A stretch of 64,000 nucleotides of DNA from Albibacterium profundi (GCF_042159835.1 NZ_JBBVGT010000002.1:1922001-1986000); one strand, 5' to 3'; positions 53,692-63,561 are shown, numbered from the stretch's first letter. The notes: a model not told the origin generated them from the sequence alone. Numbers and translations: made by a program.

Positions 53692-53775
53692 AGTTGATAT
53701 AATCTCCCGATATTGGTCGTCCACATACTAAGATACGAAATTAGACGTTCTTCTCAACAGTTAACAGCCAGGAAT

Positions 53776-54141
53776 ATGACAGTTAAAGTCCATACAGTAA
53801 ATAATACCGATATCGCTGAAATCATTTCAGACGGGTTGATTATCAAAAATATAGATGACGGCGTGGATGTAGTAGGGAATACTTTTTCTAATGGTTGCGA
53901 CAAGGCGATTGTTCATAAAGAGAACATCACTCCAGATTTTTTTGATTTAAAAAATAAGATGGCCGGTGAAATTCTTCAGAAGTTCTCAACCTATCGCATT
54001 CAGCTGGTTATCGTAGGGGACTTCGCGGACTTGGCTAGCAAAAGTAAGAGCTTAAAAGACTTTATCTATGAAAGTAATAAAGGAAGACAAGTTAATTTCC
54101 TAAGCTCGATGTCAGAAGCGCTTGAGCGTCTATCCAACTAA
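53776..54141 (+). CDS. DUF4180 family protein
   Basis: About 121 residues, cytoplasmic. The frame is open from 53713, but the ATG at 53776 (MTVKVHTVNNTDIAEIIS) follows a GGA-rich site and matches the family N-terminus. Conserved-looking parts are KAIVHKENITPDFFDLKNKMAGEILQ and FIYESNKGRQVNFL. Family function is unknown; members appear as single small genes, sometimes near regulators. Here it is next to a decayed patch. Confidence 0.75.
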   Translation: MTVKVHTVNNTDIAEIISDGLIIKNIDDGVDVVGNTFSNGCDKAIVHKENITPDFFDLKNKMAGEILQKFSTYRIQLVIVGDFADLASKSKSLKDFIYESNKGRQVNFLSSMSEALERLSN

Positions 54142-54151
54142 ATTTTAAGGT

Positions 54152-54329
54152 TCATCGTTTTTTTAGCGGGGCTAATAGCATATAAAAAATCCAAGCAAAC
54201 CACGATATAAAGATTACTGCTAATATCCAGGCTAATTTTTCACTACCGCTCGTCTTGCTGGAGGTTCCGATTATTAATATTGGTAACCAACCATATAAAC
54301 GCAATTAGCCCGACAATTACTGCTTCCAT
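54152..54329 (-). pseudogene. Frameshifted PLDc_N-like small membrane protein
   Basis: On the minus strand an ATG at 54329 starts MEAVIVGLIAFIWLVTNI, then the frame runs to a nearby stop. One frame over, the sequence continues as LIIGTSSKTSGSEKLAW and then ILAVIFISWFAWIFYML, ending at the TGA at 54152. Joined by one frameshift, these give a roughly 60-residue two-helix protein whose second part matches the phospholipase-D-nuclease N-terminal (PLDc_N) pattern of small membrane proteins. Either the gene has decayed or there is a base error near 54275. Confidence 0.5.
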
Positions 54330-54380
54330 AGATGTAAAATTACAGAAAGTTCTCTAAAGATTAAATCCGCGAGAATTCTT

Positions 54381-54560
54381 TTACGAATTTTCAATCGTAA
54401 TATCATACTTTTCCAGAAGTCCGCTGATTCCGGATACGGAGAATTTAGCTTTTGGTATCCGATTAGATTCTGGGTCAATAGAGTAGTTATATGCAGTCCG
54501 AAAGTCGGCTCCTTCAAGAATGGTATTGTCGAAAGTAGTTTGTATTGTTAGACTAACGAC
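54381..54560 (-). pseudogene. C-terminal remnant of a pentapeptide-repeat protein
   Basis: A minus-strand frame ending at the TAA at 54381 encodes NTILEGADFRTAYNYSIDPE, then SNRIPKAKFSVSGISGLLEK, then YDITIEN. This is the conserved C-terminal tail of a common Bacteroidota pentapeptide-repeat protein (ADFRTAYNYSIDPE is the hallmark I rely on). There is no start codon: the frame runs back into the stop region of the WG-repeat gene. The repeats and the first three quarters of the gene are gone. Recognised from memory of the family, not a search. Confidence 0.65.
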
Positions 54561-54575
54561 ATGATGGTAAATATT

Positions 54576-55691
54576 TTATTTTGCTTCTCTGATTGTACTG
54601 CTTATAAATTTTATTTCGTCCTTTGTTTGAATAAATGTAAAATGATCCTGAAACGCCCTTTTGTTTTGTTCATCTCTGTGCGTTAAGATAATCTCATAAA
54701 TAGGGTATTTCGCAACATCCCAAGCACCGCAATTATCATAATATTCACTGAGCTGTTCACGCACAGCCTGCGGCATAGGAGTAGAGTCGACCAAGCCAAT
54801 GAAGTATTCAGCTTTATTCGTTTTCAGGATTGATAAACGTTCTCTTAATAATTGAGCGTTTTGCTTTAGAAAATCTTCTTTAGAAGATGAAGTCCATCCA
54901 TCATCTTCGGTCCAAAAAACAAGACTAGTGTATGAATGTTTGCTTAAATTCTCAAAGCTCAAGTCGCTTAAGATCGCGGTCTCAAGAAACGCCTTAAAGA
55001 GCTTTTGCTTATCAATGAACGAGTAATACTTTCCGTTTGTCCCTAAATAGCTCACTCGGATGGGGTCTGTTGACGCTGCATCTTGAATAGTCAATGAGTA
55101 AAGGTCGATGTGTCTATCAAAAGAAGTGATTCTAACTAAAACTTCGTTGTTTTGGTTTATGAGAACCTGTTCGCCGCCAGTCCAACTCCAATGATTGCAA
55201 CCCTCATGGTTATCATTCTTATCCCAATATTCTTTTTTCGCATTCATTAGCGCAAATGCTAATCCGTTTCGAAACCGTGTTATAGCATTATATTCCGCTG
55301 GGATCGCTACTTCCCCAAATTCATTAAACATTCCGACTTGTTCTGTTTGGCGGTCCTCGAACCGGATGTAACCTTCACTTTCACAATCAAGCTCGGTTCC
55401 GAATACATATACACTATCCCGTCCAAACTTATTGCCATTCTTAAGCATATAATAGCTTTCATAGCCGCTGTTGGTTTCCTCCAGTACAGCAACAACTTTG
55501 TCGAATTTTCTAGAACGGCCCTTAAATCGTGGGGAGATCATTACCTCGCCTTTAGCATTTTTATACCCGTATAAATGGTCGCTATTATAATACGAAACCC
55601 AGATGTCAGTGTTTTGCCCAAATAACTCGAGTGCTATAAGCACAAACAGCGAAATTGACGTTAGTGTACGCCATACGAAATTCATCTCCAT
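54576..55691 (-). CDS. Exported WG-repeat-like protein
   Basis: Predicted secreted protein of 371 residues with a signal peptide (TSISLFVLIALELFG). Near the N-terminus are two WG-like repeats, YGYKNAKGEVMISPRFKG and VGMFNEFGEVAIPAEYNAI, the pattern of KWG/WG repeat proteins, which form small beta-propeller or lid structures. The C-terminal half is mixed alpha/beta with no family I recognise. Two start ATGs lie 6 bases apart (55691, 55685). Function unknown. It overlaps none of its neighbours and may be a lone lineage-specific gene. Confidence 0.6.
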   Translation of the reverse strand: MEMNFVWRTLTSISLFVLIALELFGQNTDIWVSYYNSDHLYGYKNAKGEVMISPRFKGRSRKFDKVVAVLEETNSGYESYYMLKNGNKFGRDSVYVFGTELDCESEGYIRFEDRQTEQVGMFNEFGEVAIPAEYNAITRFRNGLAFALMNAKKEYWDKNDNHEGCNHWSWTGGEQVLINQNNEVLVRITSFDRHIDLYSLTIQDAASTDPIRVSYLGTNGKYYSFIDKQKLFKAFLETAILSDLSFENLSKHSYTSLVFWTEDDGWTSSSKEDFLKQNAQLLRERLSILKTNKAEYFIGLVDSTPMPQAVREQLSEYYDNCGAWDVAKYPIYEIILTHRDEQNKRAFQDHFTFIQTKDEIKFISSTIREAK

Positions 55692-55745
55692 TCTGAATGC
55701 TGTTTATAATTGTGAATACGTAAAGTTATTAAAAAGAAAATAAAA

Positions 55746-55773
55746 AAGGGCTGATCAATCAAGACCAACCCTT
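55746..55773 (-). terminator. Intrinsic terminator after the second susCD pair
   Basis: In the minus-strand RNA, arms at 55763-55773 and 55746-55756 pair over 11 bases with two G-U wobbles. A T-run follows on that strand. It lies 20 bases after the susD stop. Confidence 0.75.
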
Positions 55774-55792
55774 CTTAAAATTAAACTAAAAA

Positions 55793-57490
55793 CTATTTTT
55801 GTGTTAGCGCACCGTCGCTGCGGTCAATCTCCACCTGCGGAATTGGCCAATATTCATTAGCTGCACTAAATGTTAAACCTTTGTATGCACTTAGATAATC
55901 TCCTTCGAAAGACGAATAGCTTTCAATCGTTTCTTTCGCAATACCCCAACGTACCAAGTCGAAGAAGCGATGACCTTCCAGCGCGAGTTCCAGTCGGCGT
56001 TCAAAGCGAACAGCTTGCCTTGCTTGTTCCTGACTTGTAAAGGCAGGATAGGGTTCAACCGAATAAGCCGCAGCATTTGCTCCAGATGCGGTCTTTTTAG
56101 GAGGTATGTTCGCTGCACGATTCCGTACATCGTTAACTAATTTCAAGGCACCCGGTAAGTTCCCTAACTCAACTTCACACTCGGCAGCCATCAACCACAC
56201 GTCTGCCAAACGGATGATATTGACGTCTAGGCCCGTTACGTAGTTGGCTCCCGGAGCTGCATTCGTAGCGAATTGCGATTGCGGGATCATGGTTTTGATT
56301 CCGACAAATGGACCACCATAAGCGGCGTCTCGTATCCATCCGTTACCCGGCATTACACCGTAGTCTAGATACATAACACCTCTGCGACCTACTGTGTAAT
56401 CTAACCGTGGGTCAACGCGCAATGAAACATCCAATTTATACGATTCGGTTGGGTTTTTTAAGTCAGATAGATAAGGATCGTCTCTATAACTTTTATCTAA
56501 ATAGGGTAAGCCATTCGCATTTACTTGATAAGCATTGACTAAGTCGATACTCGGCTGATAGAAGCCACAGCATCCAACTGGTGAGCTACCGTATAATCCA
56601 GACAACATATCTCCCACGTTGGCATTATCACCTGAGCCATTGGAGTTAATAGCATGCTTTGAAACCATGACAACCTCCGGACCATCTTCGGTTGTAACAT
56701 CAAAATTGTTCCAGAACGGCATAGAAACTAGATCTTTGCCAGCCATCACTTGTTTAAACAAAGGCAGAGCTTCAGCATATTTTTGTTGATATAAGTACAG
56801 TTTGCCTAAATAAGCACGTGCCGCGTTTTTATCCATACGGCCCGCTTCATTATTGATCTTGTTCTCTGGTAAATTGGCGACGGCGAATTTCAAATCCTCC
56901 TCGATTAATGGTGTCACATCTTGGTCGTTTGGCGTAGTTCTCGCCTCTTCAGTGGTCATCGTTTCGGTGATAACCGGTAAGTGCCTGAAGACACGCCATA
57001 GATAGAAGTAATAATGAGCTCTTAGCATACGTGCTTCCGCTTGGATTTCAGTAGCTCTTTCGGCTGTGATTTCCATGGGACCTTCTTGGTCGGCGGCTAA
57101 CAGCTTCAATGTATTATTACAGCGGAGAACACCCTCAAAATATACCTGCCATTGCGTACTTAAGTTATCGTTTGTACTAATGGCATTATATGTTTCGATC
57201 ATGTTCATGGGCGTCTGGTCAGTAAGCTCAGATCCCTTATGTGCGTTATCGGAAGCCATCTCCCCAAAAACCCATTGACTAGGCGCAGAGGCATAATTTC
57301 CCCATGTACCATTGACATTTCCGTTTAGTATACTATAGGCACCGATCAAGGCTGCCTCAACCCCATCTTTATTACCAACCTGAGGTTCAGATAGCTGGCC
57401 TTGGGGGAGTTTCTGTAAAAATTCTTTACCGCAGGAACTAATGAAAAGCATTCCGGCACTTAAAAGAATTATTAATTTATTATGTTTCAT
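55793..57490 (-). CDS. SusD/RagB-family nutrient-binding lipoprotein (second pair)
   Basis: Surface lipoprotein partner of the SusC encoded just upstream on the minus strand (29-base gap). The signal ends in lipobox ISSC, followed by GKEFLQKLPQGQ. At 565 residues it is longer than the first SusD, mostly in the middle loops. The family C-terminus is clear: NIIRLADVWLMAAECEVELG, NDVRNRAAN, and FERRLELALEGHRFFDLVRWG. The likely substrate is a sugar polymer or glycoside, given the upstream sugar-oxidoreductase genes, but this is inference. Confidence 0.95.
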   Translation of the reverse strand: MKHNKLIILLSAGMLFISSCGKEFLQKLPQGQLSEPQVGNKDGVEAALIGAYSILNGNVNGTWGNYASAPSQWVFGEMASDNAHKGSELTDQTPMNMIETYNAISTNDNLSTQWQVYFEGVLRCNNTLKLLAADQEGPMEITAERATEIQAEARMLRAHYYFYLWRVFRHLPVITETMTTEEARTTPNDQDVTPLIEEDLKFAVANLPENKINNEAGRMDKNAARAYLGKLYLYQQKYAEALPLFKQVMAGKDLVSMPFWNNFDVTTEDGPEVVMVSKHAINSNGSGDNANVGDMLSGLYGSSPVGCCGFYQPSIDLVNAYQVNANGLPYLDKSYRDDPYLSDLKNPTESYKLDVSLRVDPRLDYTVGRRGVMYLDYGVMPGNGWIRDAAYGGPFVGIKTMIPQSQFATNAAPGANYVTGLDVNIIRLADVWLMAAECEVELGNLPGALKLVNDVRNRAANIPPKKTASGANAAAYSVEPYPAFTSQEQARQAVRFERRLELALEGHRFFDLVRWGIAKETIESYSSFEGDYLSAYKGLTFSAANEYWPIPQVEIDRSDGALTQK

Positions 57491-57519
57491 AATTGTTCTT
57501 TTTAATGTTTGACTGTCGA

Positions 57520-60500
57520 TTAAAATCCTAAATTCAAACCAAAGGTATATTGACGAGCTTGCGGATAAACCCCAAAGTCAACACCCAATGCCGGATAAGC
57601 CGATGGTGTTGCTGACACTTCTGGATCCAAACCTTCGTACTTCGTAAAGGTGAAAAGGTTTGTAACACCGAAATATACCCGTAAGCGGTTGAAAGAACTG
57701 TTCTTTCCAAAGAGCTGTTCAGTTGGGACATTATAACCCAATTGAAGGTTTTTGACCTTTAGGAAACTTCCATCCTGAATATAGTAGGTAGACGTCGCGT
57801 ATTCCAAGGCGCTAGTCTTGTCGCTAGGATCTGGTAGAGAAGGTATCTGGCTTCCCGGGTTTGATTCGCTCCATGCATTCAACAAGCGCGTGCTCTTTTG
57901 TCCTCTAAATACACCAAAGTCGGTAAAGTAACGTGTAGCTTCATAGAGGTCATTTCCTTGCGATCCATATAAGTACACCAACAGGTCGAAGTTTTTATAC
58001 GCTGCGTTAATATTAAATGAATATACAAAGTCGGGATGAGGGTTACCAATAATGGTTCGGTCTCCAGGGTCAATTTCTCCATTATCATTGATATCTGCAT
58101 ACTTTAACCCACCCGGTCTAGCATCGTCATAGGATGGTGAGTTCTGAATTTCCTCGTCGTTTTGATAGATCCCGACAGCCTTGTAGCCGTAGAAAGAACC
58201 AAAAGGTTGACCTTTCATCATTACCGACGTTTCCATGCTTCTGAATACACCATAATTTACTTGTGAAACCGACGGCGCAAGCTCTTCTACTTTATTTACG
58301 TATCTGGAGAAGTTCATTGCCAGGTCAAGTGTAAATGGCTTGTCTTGACGATACCCATAGTGATAACCTAATGAGAACTCGATACCTTTGTTGCTCATAT
58401 CACCAATGTTTTGATAAGGAGATGAAGCCCGCCCTGCAGCAGCAGCCGGAAGCGGTACTAAGAACAACATATCCGTTGTTTGTTTATTAAACCAGTCGAT
58501 CGAACCATCGAAATCACCATTCAAAACCGTGAAGTCGATACCCACGTTAAGTGATTTTACCTGCTCCCATTTAATATCTGGATTGGCATAAGAGTTCTGC
58601 CAAATACCGCTGACAACGCCGTCACTTATTGGGTAAGACGATTGTGTTAGAGACGCCAAATATCTATTCAGATATTGGAAACCTGGAATTCGCTGGTTAC
58701 CAGTAACACCATAGCCTGCACGCAGCTTTAAATCGGTTAACCATTCTGCACCCTGGGCAAAGTCTTCCTCTGATATTCTCCATGCACCACTCACACCCGG
58801 GAAAACCCCATACAGATTGTTTTCACCAAAGTTAGATGAGCCGTCGCGACGACCAATTAAACTCAATAAGTACCTGTCTTTATAAGCATAATCGGCTTTA
58901 CCCATGATCGAAAACATACTTCCCATTGAGCCGCTGCCATTATTATTAAAGTTTGTACTTCCTGAACTTAGGTATAAATAATCTAAGCTGTTCATGATGA
59001 AATAGCCGTTTCTACTTCCGTCAATACCACGATTCCTCGTTTCGAAAGCTTCCGTTCCTACCATCACATTCAAGCTGTGATCCTCGCCCAAGTCTGGGTT
59101 ATAGTTTAAGGTGTTTGTCCATGTCCATTCAGTTGTATAGCCGTGATATTCACTCATTCCGTTGTTAAAGCTACCCTCTGAAAACTCAGGATTCGGATAG
59201 TTATAGCTAACACCGTTGTAATTTTCATAACGAAGACCAAAACTCGTTCTCACGGTCAGATCATCAAGGAGATCGTATTCTGCAAAAGCATTACCGAAGA
59301 AGAAATTAGATCTGTTCAAATTATCTTTCGCACGGTACGCCATCGCCACTGGGTTTTGGCCATTACCTAAGTTACTACCGAATGAGCCGGCAAAATTTCC
59401 TCCTTCATCGTATACCGGGATGATGTTTTGAATACGATAGGCAAAGCCAAGGACTGAACCTTCACCCTGATAGCCACCCGCCGTATTGGGATTAACCCCC
59501 ATACCAAAACCTTCAGTATAGTTATAGGATAAGTTCTCGCCAAAACGTAAGCGGTTGTCAAATGCATTGAACTCCGTATTGGTTCGGATATTGTAACGCT
59601 TAAAGCCGGTATGGATTAAGCTGCCGACTTGGTCTAGGTAACCACCGGAAAGGGCATATTTCGCAGTTTCATTACCTCCCGTAGCACTAAGTTGATAGGA
59701 CTGAATAGGGGCTGTCTGAGATAGCTCTTCAATCCAGTTCGTACCCTGCTTATTGGCTTTTGTAATCTGATAGAAAGAAGCTCTGTCTTTTGCAAAGTAA
59801 TTGTATTTACTCATGTCCGCATCTTCTGGCGTAACATCCCAATTCGTTGCCTCTCCAGCAAGCAAATAGTCTGGCAACTCCAAGTTGGTGCCGTTAAACT
59901 TATTATCAATATCTAAAATCTGCTGTGGACTAAGCATTGTAGGGAATGAATTTTTATTCGGCACGCCGGCACCTGCGTACATATCCAAGCTGATCTGTGT
60001 TTTCCCTGCTCGTCCGCTTTTTGTCGTAACAATAACAACCCCGTTATTGGCACGCGCCCCATAGATTGAGGCCGCCGATGCATCTTTCAGGACCTGCATA
60101 CTTTCGATATCATTCTGATTTAGCCAGCTGAGCTTTCCTTCATATGGTACCCCATCAATAATGTATAAAGGCTCATTATTATTAATCGTACTGTAACCAC
60201 GGATACGTATCTGCGGTGTTGAGCCTGGCGCACCATCGTTGACAATCTGAACCCCGGTCGCACGACCCTGAAGGGCTTCTACGGCACTACCAGCAGGTTG
60301 AGACTTCATCTCGGCAACATCAACGACGGCTACCGAACCGGTTAGGTCCTTCTTCCGTTGGCTGCTATAACCTGTAACAACAACCTCATTCAAATCACTG
60401 CTATCTTCCGAAAGTTCGATGATAGCTGCCTGATCTGACGATGGGACGGTATAACGATAGGTGACGAAACCGATAAAGCTAATTTCCAACACATCATTCG

Positions 60501-60792
60501 GTTTGGCGTTAATTACAAAGTTACCATCTGCATCAGAGGTTGTGCCGGTTTCTGTTCCGACAACTTTTATGGTTGCTCCGGGAATGGGTTGTTGATTGGC
60601 TTGATTAACAATTTTTCCTTTGACAGGAGCTTGTACGACATTCATTGAATGCGCATTGATTTTTCTCCAGGCTGAACTTTCTGACGCTGCGGTACTGCCC
60701 ATAACAAGCATTCCCAGCGAAATCAGAAGTCCACTCTTCAACGTTCTTTTAGAAACGAGAGAATGGCCATGGAATTTCATTGGTCTTCTCAT
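57520..60792 (-). CDS. SusC/RagA-family TonB-dependent receptor (second pair)
   Basis: Full-length outer-membrane transporter, 1090 residues. Order: signal region, carboxypeptidase-regulatory-like domain (VKGKIVNQANQQPIPGATIK), TonB box (LNEVVVTGYSSQRKKDLTG), plug with RIRGYSTINNNEPLYIIDG and SMQVLKDASAASIYGARANNG, then a 22-strand barrel ending TFGLNLGF. A second ATG at 60780 is also a possible start. The gene is followed by its SusD. A possible -7 element is 105 bases upstream. Confidence 0.95.
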   Translation of the reverse strand: MRRPMKFHGHSLVSKRTLKSGLLISLGMLVMGSTAASESSAWRKINAHSMNVVQAPVKGKIVNQANQQPIPGATIKVVGTETGTTSDADGNFVINAKPNDVLEISFIGFVTYRYTVPSSDQAAIIELSEDSSDLNEVVVTGYSSQRKKDLTGSVAVVDVAEMKSQPAGSAVEALQGRATGVQIVNDGAPGSTPQIRIRGYSTINNNEPLYIIDGVPYEGKLSWLNQNDIESMQVLKDASAASIYGARANNGVVIVTTKSGRAGKTQISLDMYAGAGVPNKNSFPTMLSPQQILDIDNKFNGTNLELPDYLLAGEATNWDVTPEDADMSKYNYFAKDRASFYQITKANKQGTNWIEELSQTAPIQSYQLSATGGNETAKYALSGGYLDQVGSLIHTGFKRYNIRTNTEFNAFDNRLRFGENLSYNYTEGFGMGVNPNTAGGYQGEGSVLGFAYRIQNIIPVYDEGGNFAGSFGSNLGNGQNPVAMAYRAKDNLNRSNFFFGNAFAEYDLLDDLTVRTSFGLRYENYNGVSYNYPNPEFSEGSFNNGMSEYHGYTTEWTWTNTLNYNPDLGEDHSLNVMVGTEAFETRNRGIDGSRNGYFIMNSLDYLYLSSGSTNFNNNGSGSMGSMFSIMGKADYAYKDRYLLSLIGRRDGSSNFGENNLYGVFPGVSGAWRISEEDFAQGAEWLTDLKLRAGYGVTGNQRIPGFQYLNRYLASLTQSSYPISDGVVSGIWQNSYANPDIKWEQVKSLNVGIDFTVLNGDFDGSIDWFNKQTTDMLFLVPLPAAAAGRASSPYQNIGDMSNKGIEFSLGYHYGYRQDKPFTLDLAMNFSRYVNKVEELAPSVSQVNYGVFRSMETSVMMKGQPFGSFYGYKAVGIYQNDEEIQNSPSYDDARPGGLKYADINDNGEIDPGDRTIIGNPHPDFVYSFNINAAYKNFDLLVYLYGSQGNDLYEATRYFTDFGVFRGQKSTRLLNAWSESNPGSQIPSLPDPSDKTSALEYATSTYYIQDGSFLKVKNLQLGYNVPTEQLFGKNSSFNRLRVYFGVTNLFTFTKYEGLDPEVSATPSAYPALGVDFGVYPQARQYTFGLNLGF

Positions 60793-61160
60793 AATCGATT
60801 TTGGTTTTGTTTAGTGATTTATACTGATCAAAATGCAAGGCATAGCAAGCCCAGGGATCAGTTATTCCATTAATAGATCCGGCGCACAAATCATGTGCAA
60901 AAATAGGATGTAAAATAAGTTAGGTGGGTTTCCCGACCAGGGTCATGTAGTTGTGTTTCATTTGTTGTAATTTATGTTTATAAAAAAATAATTACTCTGT
61001 GAAACCCTTAAATCCTGATTACGTATCATCAAATATACTTTCAAACACTCAGCGCATACTAACCCCCTGTTAAGGAGGACAGAATCATTTAGGTTTAAAT
61101 AGTTAGTTTGTTTTAGGTACACTAAGCTATGAATATTTTTTGGAATACTAAATTAATAGA
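60793..61160. other. Gap of 368 bases, probable regulatory region of the second susC
   Basis: No gene was supported here. It holds the susC leader and a candidate -7 element (TAttTTTG, minus strand, 60898-60905). The rest is A/T-rich with no hairpin or repeat that I could support. The DUF6807 gene ends at 61161. Confidence 0.5.
60898..60905 (-). promoter_or_regulatory. Candidate -7 element (TAttTTTG) for the second susC
   Basis: Minus-strand match to TAnnTTTG about 105 bases upstream of the susC ATG. The -33 element is absent, and SusC genes often depend on ECF or hybrid regulators, so this is only a candidate. Confidence 0.35.
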
Positions 61161-62150
61161 TTATTTTTTCTCAAAGGTCTTCGCTTCCCTGTTTACAAGG
61201 TCATCGGATAGATTATTCCCTGAATTAATCAGTACTGTATATTTAAAAACAACTGACTCTCCGGCCTTCAGTTTAAAGTCTAATACCTCATCTCCTTCAC
61301 TGAAGACCTTTTGTCCGAGCGGATTAGCAGCGAACAATCCGTAATCGCGAGCATGCCAGTAGGTAGGATATCCAACATTCTCTGGATGGTCTAAGATAAC
61401 GATGGACACAGGCTGCCCATCGAGCGTCCCGTTCAAGTTCACCCACGCCCCTCTAGTGCCCCATACATCATTTCCTTTCTTGCCTACGCTACTACGATAC
61501 AGGCCCGTTGTTCCCTGACCAGAAGCGTGCTCCAGTTCGCGTGTGAGCCGAATACCGATCAAACCCTCTTTATTATCTGCGAAGGATACGTCTTCCTCGA
61601 GTGCTGTTAATTTTACGTGCAATTCAATGGCGCGTCTTCCTCCGGTTTCTGTGAAAATATATTTGGTGTCTTCTTTTATCAGTTTGGTTCCATCCGATTT
61701 TTCCCAGTAGGCAGATACGTCTAGCTCCGCTTTATTATCGTCAGCTACCATCATGTTTACAGCAAGGTGTCGGATCGTTCCATATTTATCTTTTTCAGCA
61801 CTTGGGATACTACTTGAATTATTCCAGAAATCAATGCCGTTTACATCTCCGTAATTAAACCAAAGACCTACATGATGCGGGTGATCCGTACGTTCGCCTG
61901 CTCGTGGTTCCAGTGGCCACCCTCTGGTAATGAATGCACCATCCGTCGTTTGAATAGGATAGAGGACTGGTTTCATCAGACTATCAGAATAGATATAAGA
62001 GGTGAACGGCTTGCCATCGATGGCAATGTCCACTCGCTTTTCAGCTTTGTTTTCACTAATCGTAAAGCCGCTGTCTTGAGCGTAGCTTGTAACACTCAAG
62101 CCTATCAGCAGGGCACCGACTAGGCACCATCTCTTCCGTACGTCTTTCAT
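61161..62150 (-). CDS. DUF6807 (PmoA-like) exported protein
   Basis: Exported protein of 329 residues with a signal peptide (LIGLSVTSYAQ). It matches DUF6807, sometimes called PmoA family in annotation, with HPHHVGLWFNYGDVNGIDFW and TDGAFITRGWPLEPRAGERT near the first third. It is not the methane monooxygenase subunit. In Bacteroidota the family occurs in carbohydrate loci beside exported Gfo/Idh proteins, as here (17-base gap to the upstream gene). The enzymatic role is unproven. Confidence 0.8.
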   Translation of the reverse strand: MKDVRKRWCLVGALLIGLSVTSYAQDSGFTISENKAEKRVDIAIDGKPFTSYIYSDSLMKPVLYPIQTTDGAFITRGWPLEPRAGERTDHPHHVGLWFNYGDVNGIDFWNNSSSIPSAEKDKYGTIRHLAVNMMVADDNKAELDVSAYWEKSDGTKLIKEDTKYIFTETGGRRAIELHVKLTALEEDVSFADNKEGLIGIRLTRELEHASGQGTTGLYRSSVGKKGNDVWGTRGAWVNLNGTLDGQPVSIVILDHPENVGYPTYWHARDYGLFAANPLGQKVFSEGDEVLDFKLKAGESVVFKYTVLINSGNNLSDDLVNREAKTFEKK

Positions 62151-62167
62151 CTTTTGGTATGTGCCGT

Positions 62168-63520
62168 TTAACTCGTAATCACCTCTTGTGTTTTATCGTC
62201 AAAGGTTACCTTTTTGCCGGTCTGCATCGCTATTCTAGACATGATATTGGCGACAGAATGGTTGTAGCCTGCTTCAACAGAAGCATTTGGCGTCTCCCGA
62301 CTACGCACACATTCCATCCAATTACGCATATGCATCGAAGTCATCGGATCACTTCCTGTATTCGCGGCAGTTTCCGCTTTCGCATCGGTTCCCAGTGTAA
62401 AGGGAGTTAGTAAATTAGCTTCCATTCCCATTGCTGAAGCATGACCTTCTGTTAATCCTCCTTCTGATGTTACCTCATTGGTATCTAGGTTCAACATGCC
62501 GCCATTGGAATAATAGAGCTCTTTTATACCACCTGCTGAATTGGTAAAGCGTGATGAATACCGTACCTGAAAGCCGCTCGTCATATCATCGTTCGGTCCG
62601 TAGTCCATCACGGCGGTTACCGTATCCGGATTTGTGCGACCGTCCTTCCACATATAGATTCCACCATTGGCAACCACACTTCTCGGATGTTTAAATCCGC
62701 TAAACCAATGGACCGTGTCAATCTGATGAGCCATCCATTGTCCCCAAATTCCTGATGAATAAGGCCAGAACAAGCGATACTCTAAATATTTGCGCGGATC
62801 CCAGGCAACTTTACGCCGGTTCATTAAAAAGCGTTCCCAATCGGTATCTTGCTCTCGAATCTCACTCACTAATTTGGGTAACCGCCAGCGCCCGGGCTGA
62901 TTGACATTCCAGGTCATCTCTACCATGTTAATATCTCCAAATTTCCCTGACTTGATGTAATCATTTGCCGCGATGTAATTGGGGGCACTTCGACGTTGCG
63001 ATCCTACTTGCAAAACTTTCCCTGTATCCTGAACAGCTTTCAACAATATTTTTGCGTCTTCCATCGTTTCAGCCATCGGCTTTTCAACATAAACATCCAT
63101 ATTATGCCGAACCGCTTGTTCAGCCATCAATGCATGTTGAAAGTCTGCCGTACTGATAATTACTGCATCTATTCCCTTGTTAGCGTAGAGTTCATCATTA
63201 TTCCGGAACTTCTTGATCGTGTTGCCAGATTTTTCTTTGACAAAGGCTACCGCTTCGTCACGGCGACGGTTCCATATATCAGAAACGCCCACAAACTCAA
63301 AATTAAGCTCCTTCGCATAATTCATGAATGAGGGGTATAGTGACGATTTGAACCGTTGTGAAAAACCAATAATCCCCACTTGGACTCGGTCATTAGCGCC
63401 CATAATTCTTCCATAGCTTTTGGCACTAATTCCCATGGCAGATAATCCAATGACTCCAGCACCCAGTGATGCGTTTTTAATAAATTTACGACGCGTTTGT
63501 TCGTTTTTTTTATTTATCAT
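62168..63520 (-). CDS. Exported Gfo/Idh/MocA-family oxidoreductase (Tat-type signal)
   Basis: NAD(P)-binding oxidoreductase of the Gfo/Idh/MocA family, 450 residues. The N-terminus has a twin-arginine signal (QTRRKFIKNASLGAGVIGL), so it should be exported folded with its cofactor. The Rossmann fold has QVGIIGFSQRFKSSL, and the family's EKP motif is in MDVYVEKPMAETMEDAKILL. It lies in a run with a cupin and a DUF6807 protein, which suggests oxidation or isomerisation of a sugar outside the cytoplasm. Compare the similar protein at 48848-50212. Confidence 0.9.
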   Translation of the reverse strand: MINKKNEQTRRKFIKNASLGAGVIGLSAMGISAKSYGRIMGANDRVQVGIIGFSQRFKSSLYPSFMNYAKELNFEFVGVSDIWNRRRDEAVAFVKEKSGNTIKKFRNNDELYANKGIDAVIISTADFQHALMAEQAVRHNMDVYVEKPMAETMEDAKILLKAVQDTGKVLQVGSQRRSAPNYIAANDYIKSGKFGDINMVEMTWNVNQPGRWRLPKLVSEIREQDTDWERFLMNRRKVAWDPRKYLEYRLFWPYSSGIWGQWMAHQIDTVHWFSGFKHPRSVVANGGIYMWKDGRTNPDTVTAVMDYGPNDDMTSGFQVRYSSRFTNSAGGIKELYYSNGGMLNLDTNEVTSEGGLTEGHASAMGMEANLLTPFTLGTDAKAETAANTGSDPMTSMHMRNWMECVRSRETPNASVEAGYNHSVANIMSRIAMQTGKKVTFDDKTQEVITS

Positions 63521-63561
63521 AATTTAGGTTGTTACTATATTTTTTTAAGGTTTGGCCCCGT

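Noticed and set aside
54317..54517. Minus-strand 66-residue open frame
   Set aside because: It is out of frame with the recognisable pentapeptide-repeat remnant on the same strand and shows no protein-like pattern.
61161..62150. Methane monooxygenase subunit, as the PmoA name might suggest
   Set aside because: The protein is a soluble exported DUF6807 member without the membrane helices of particulate methane monooxygenase.
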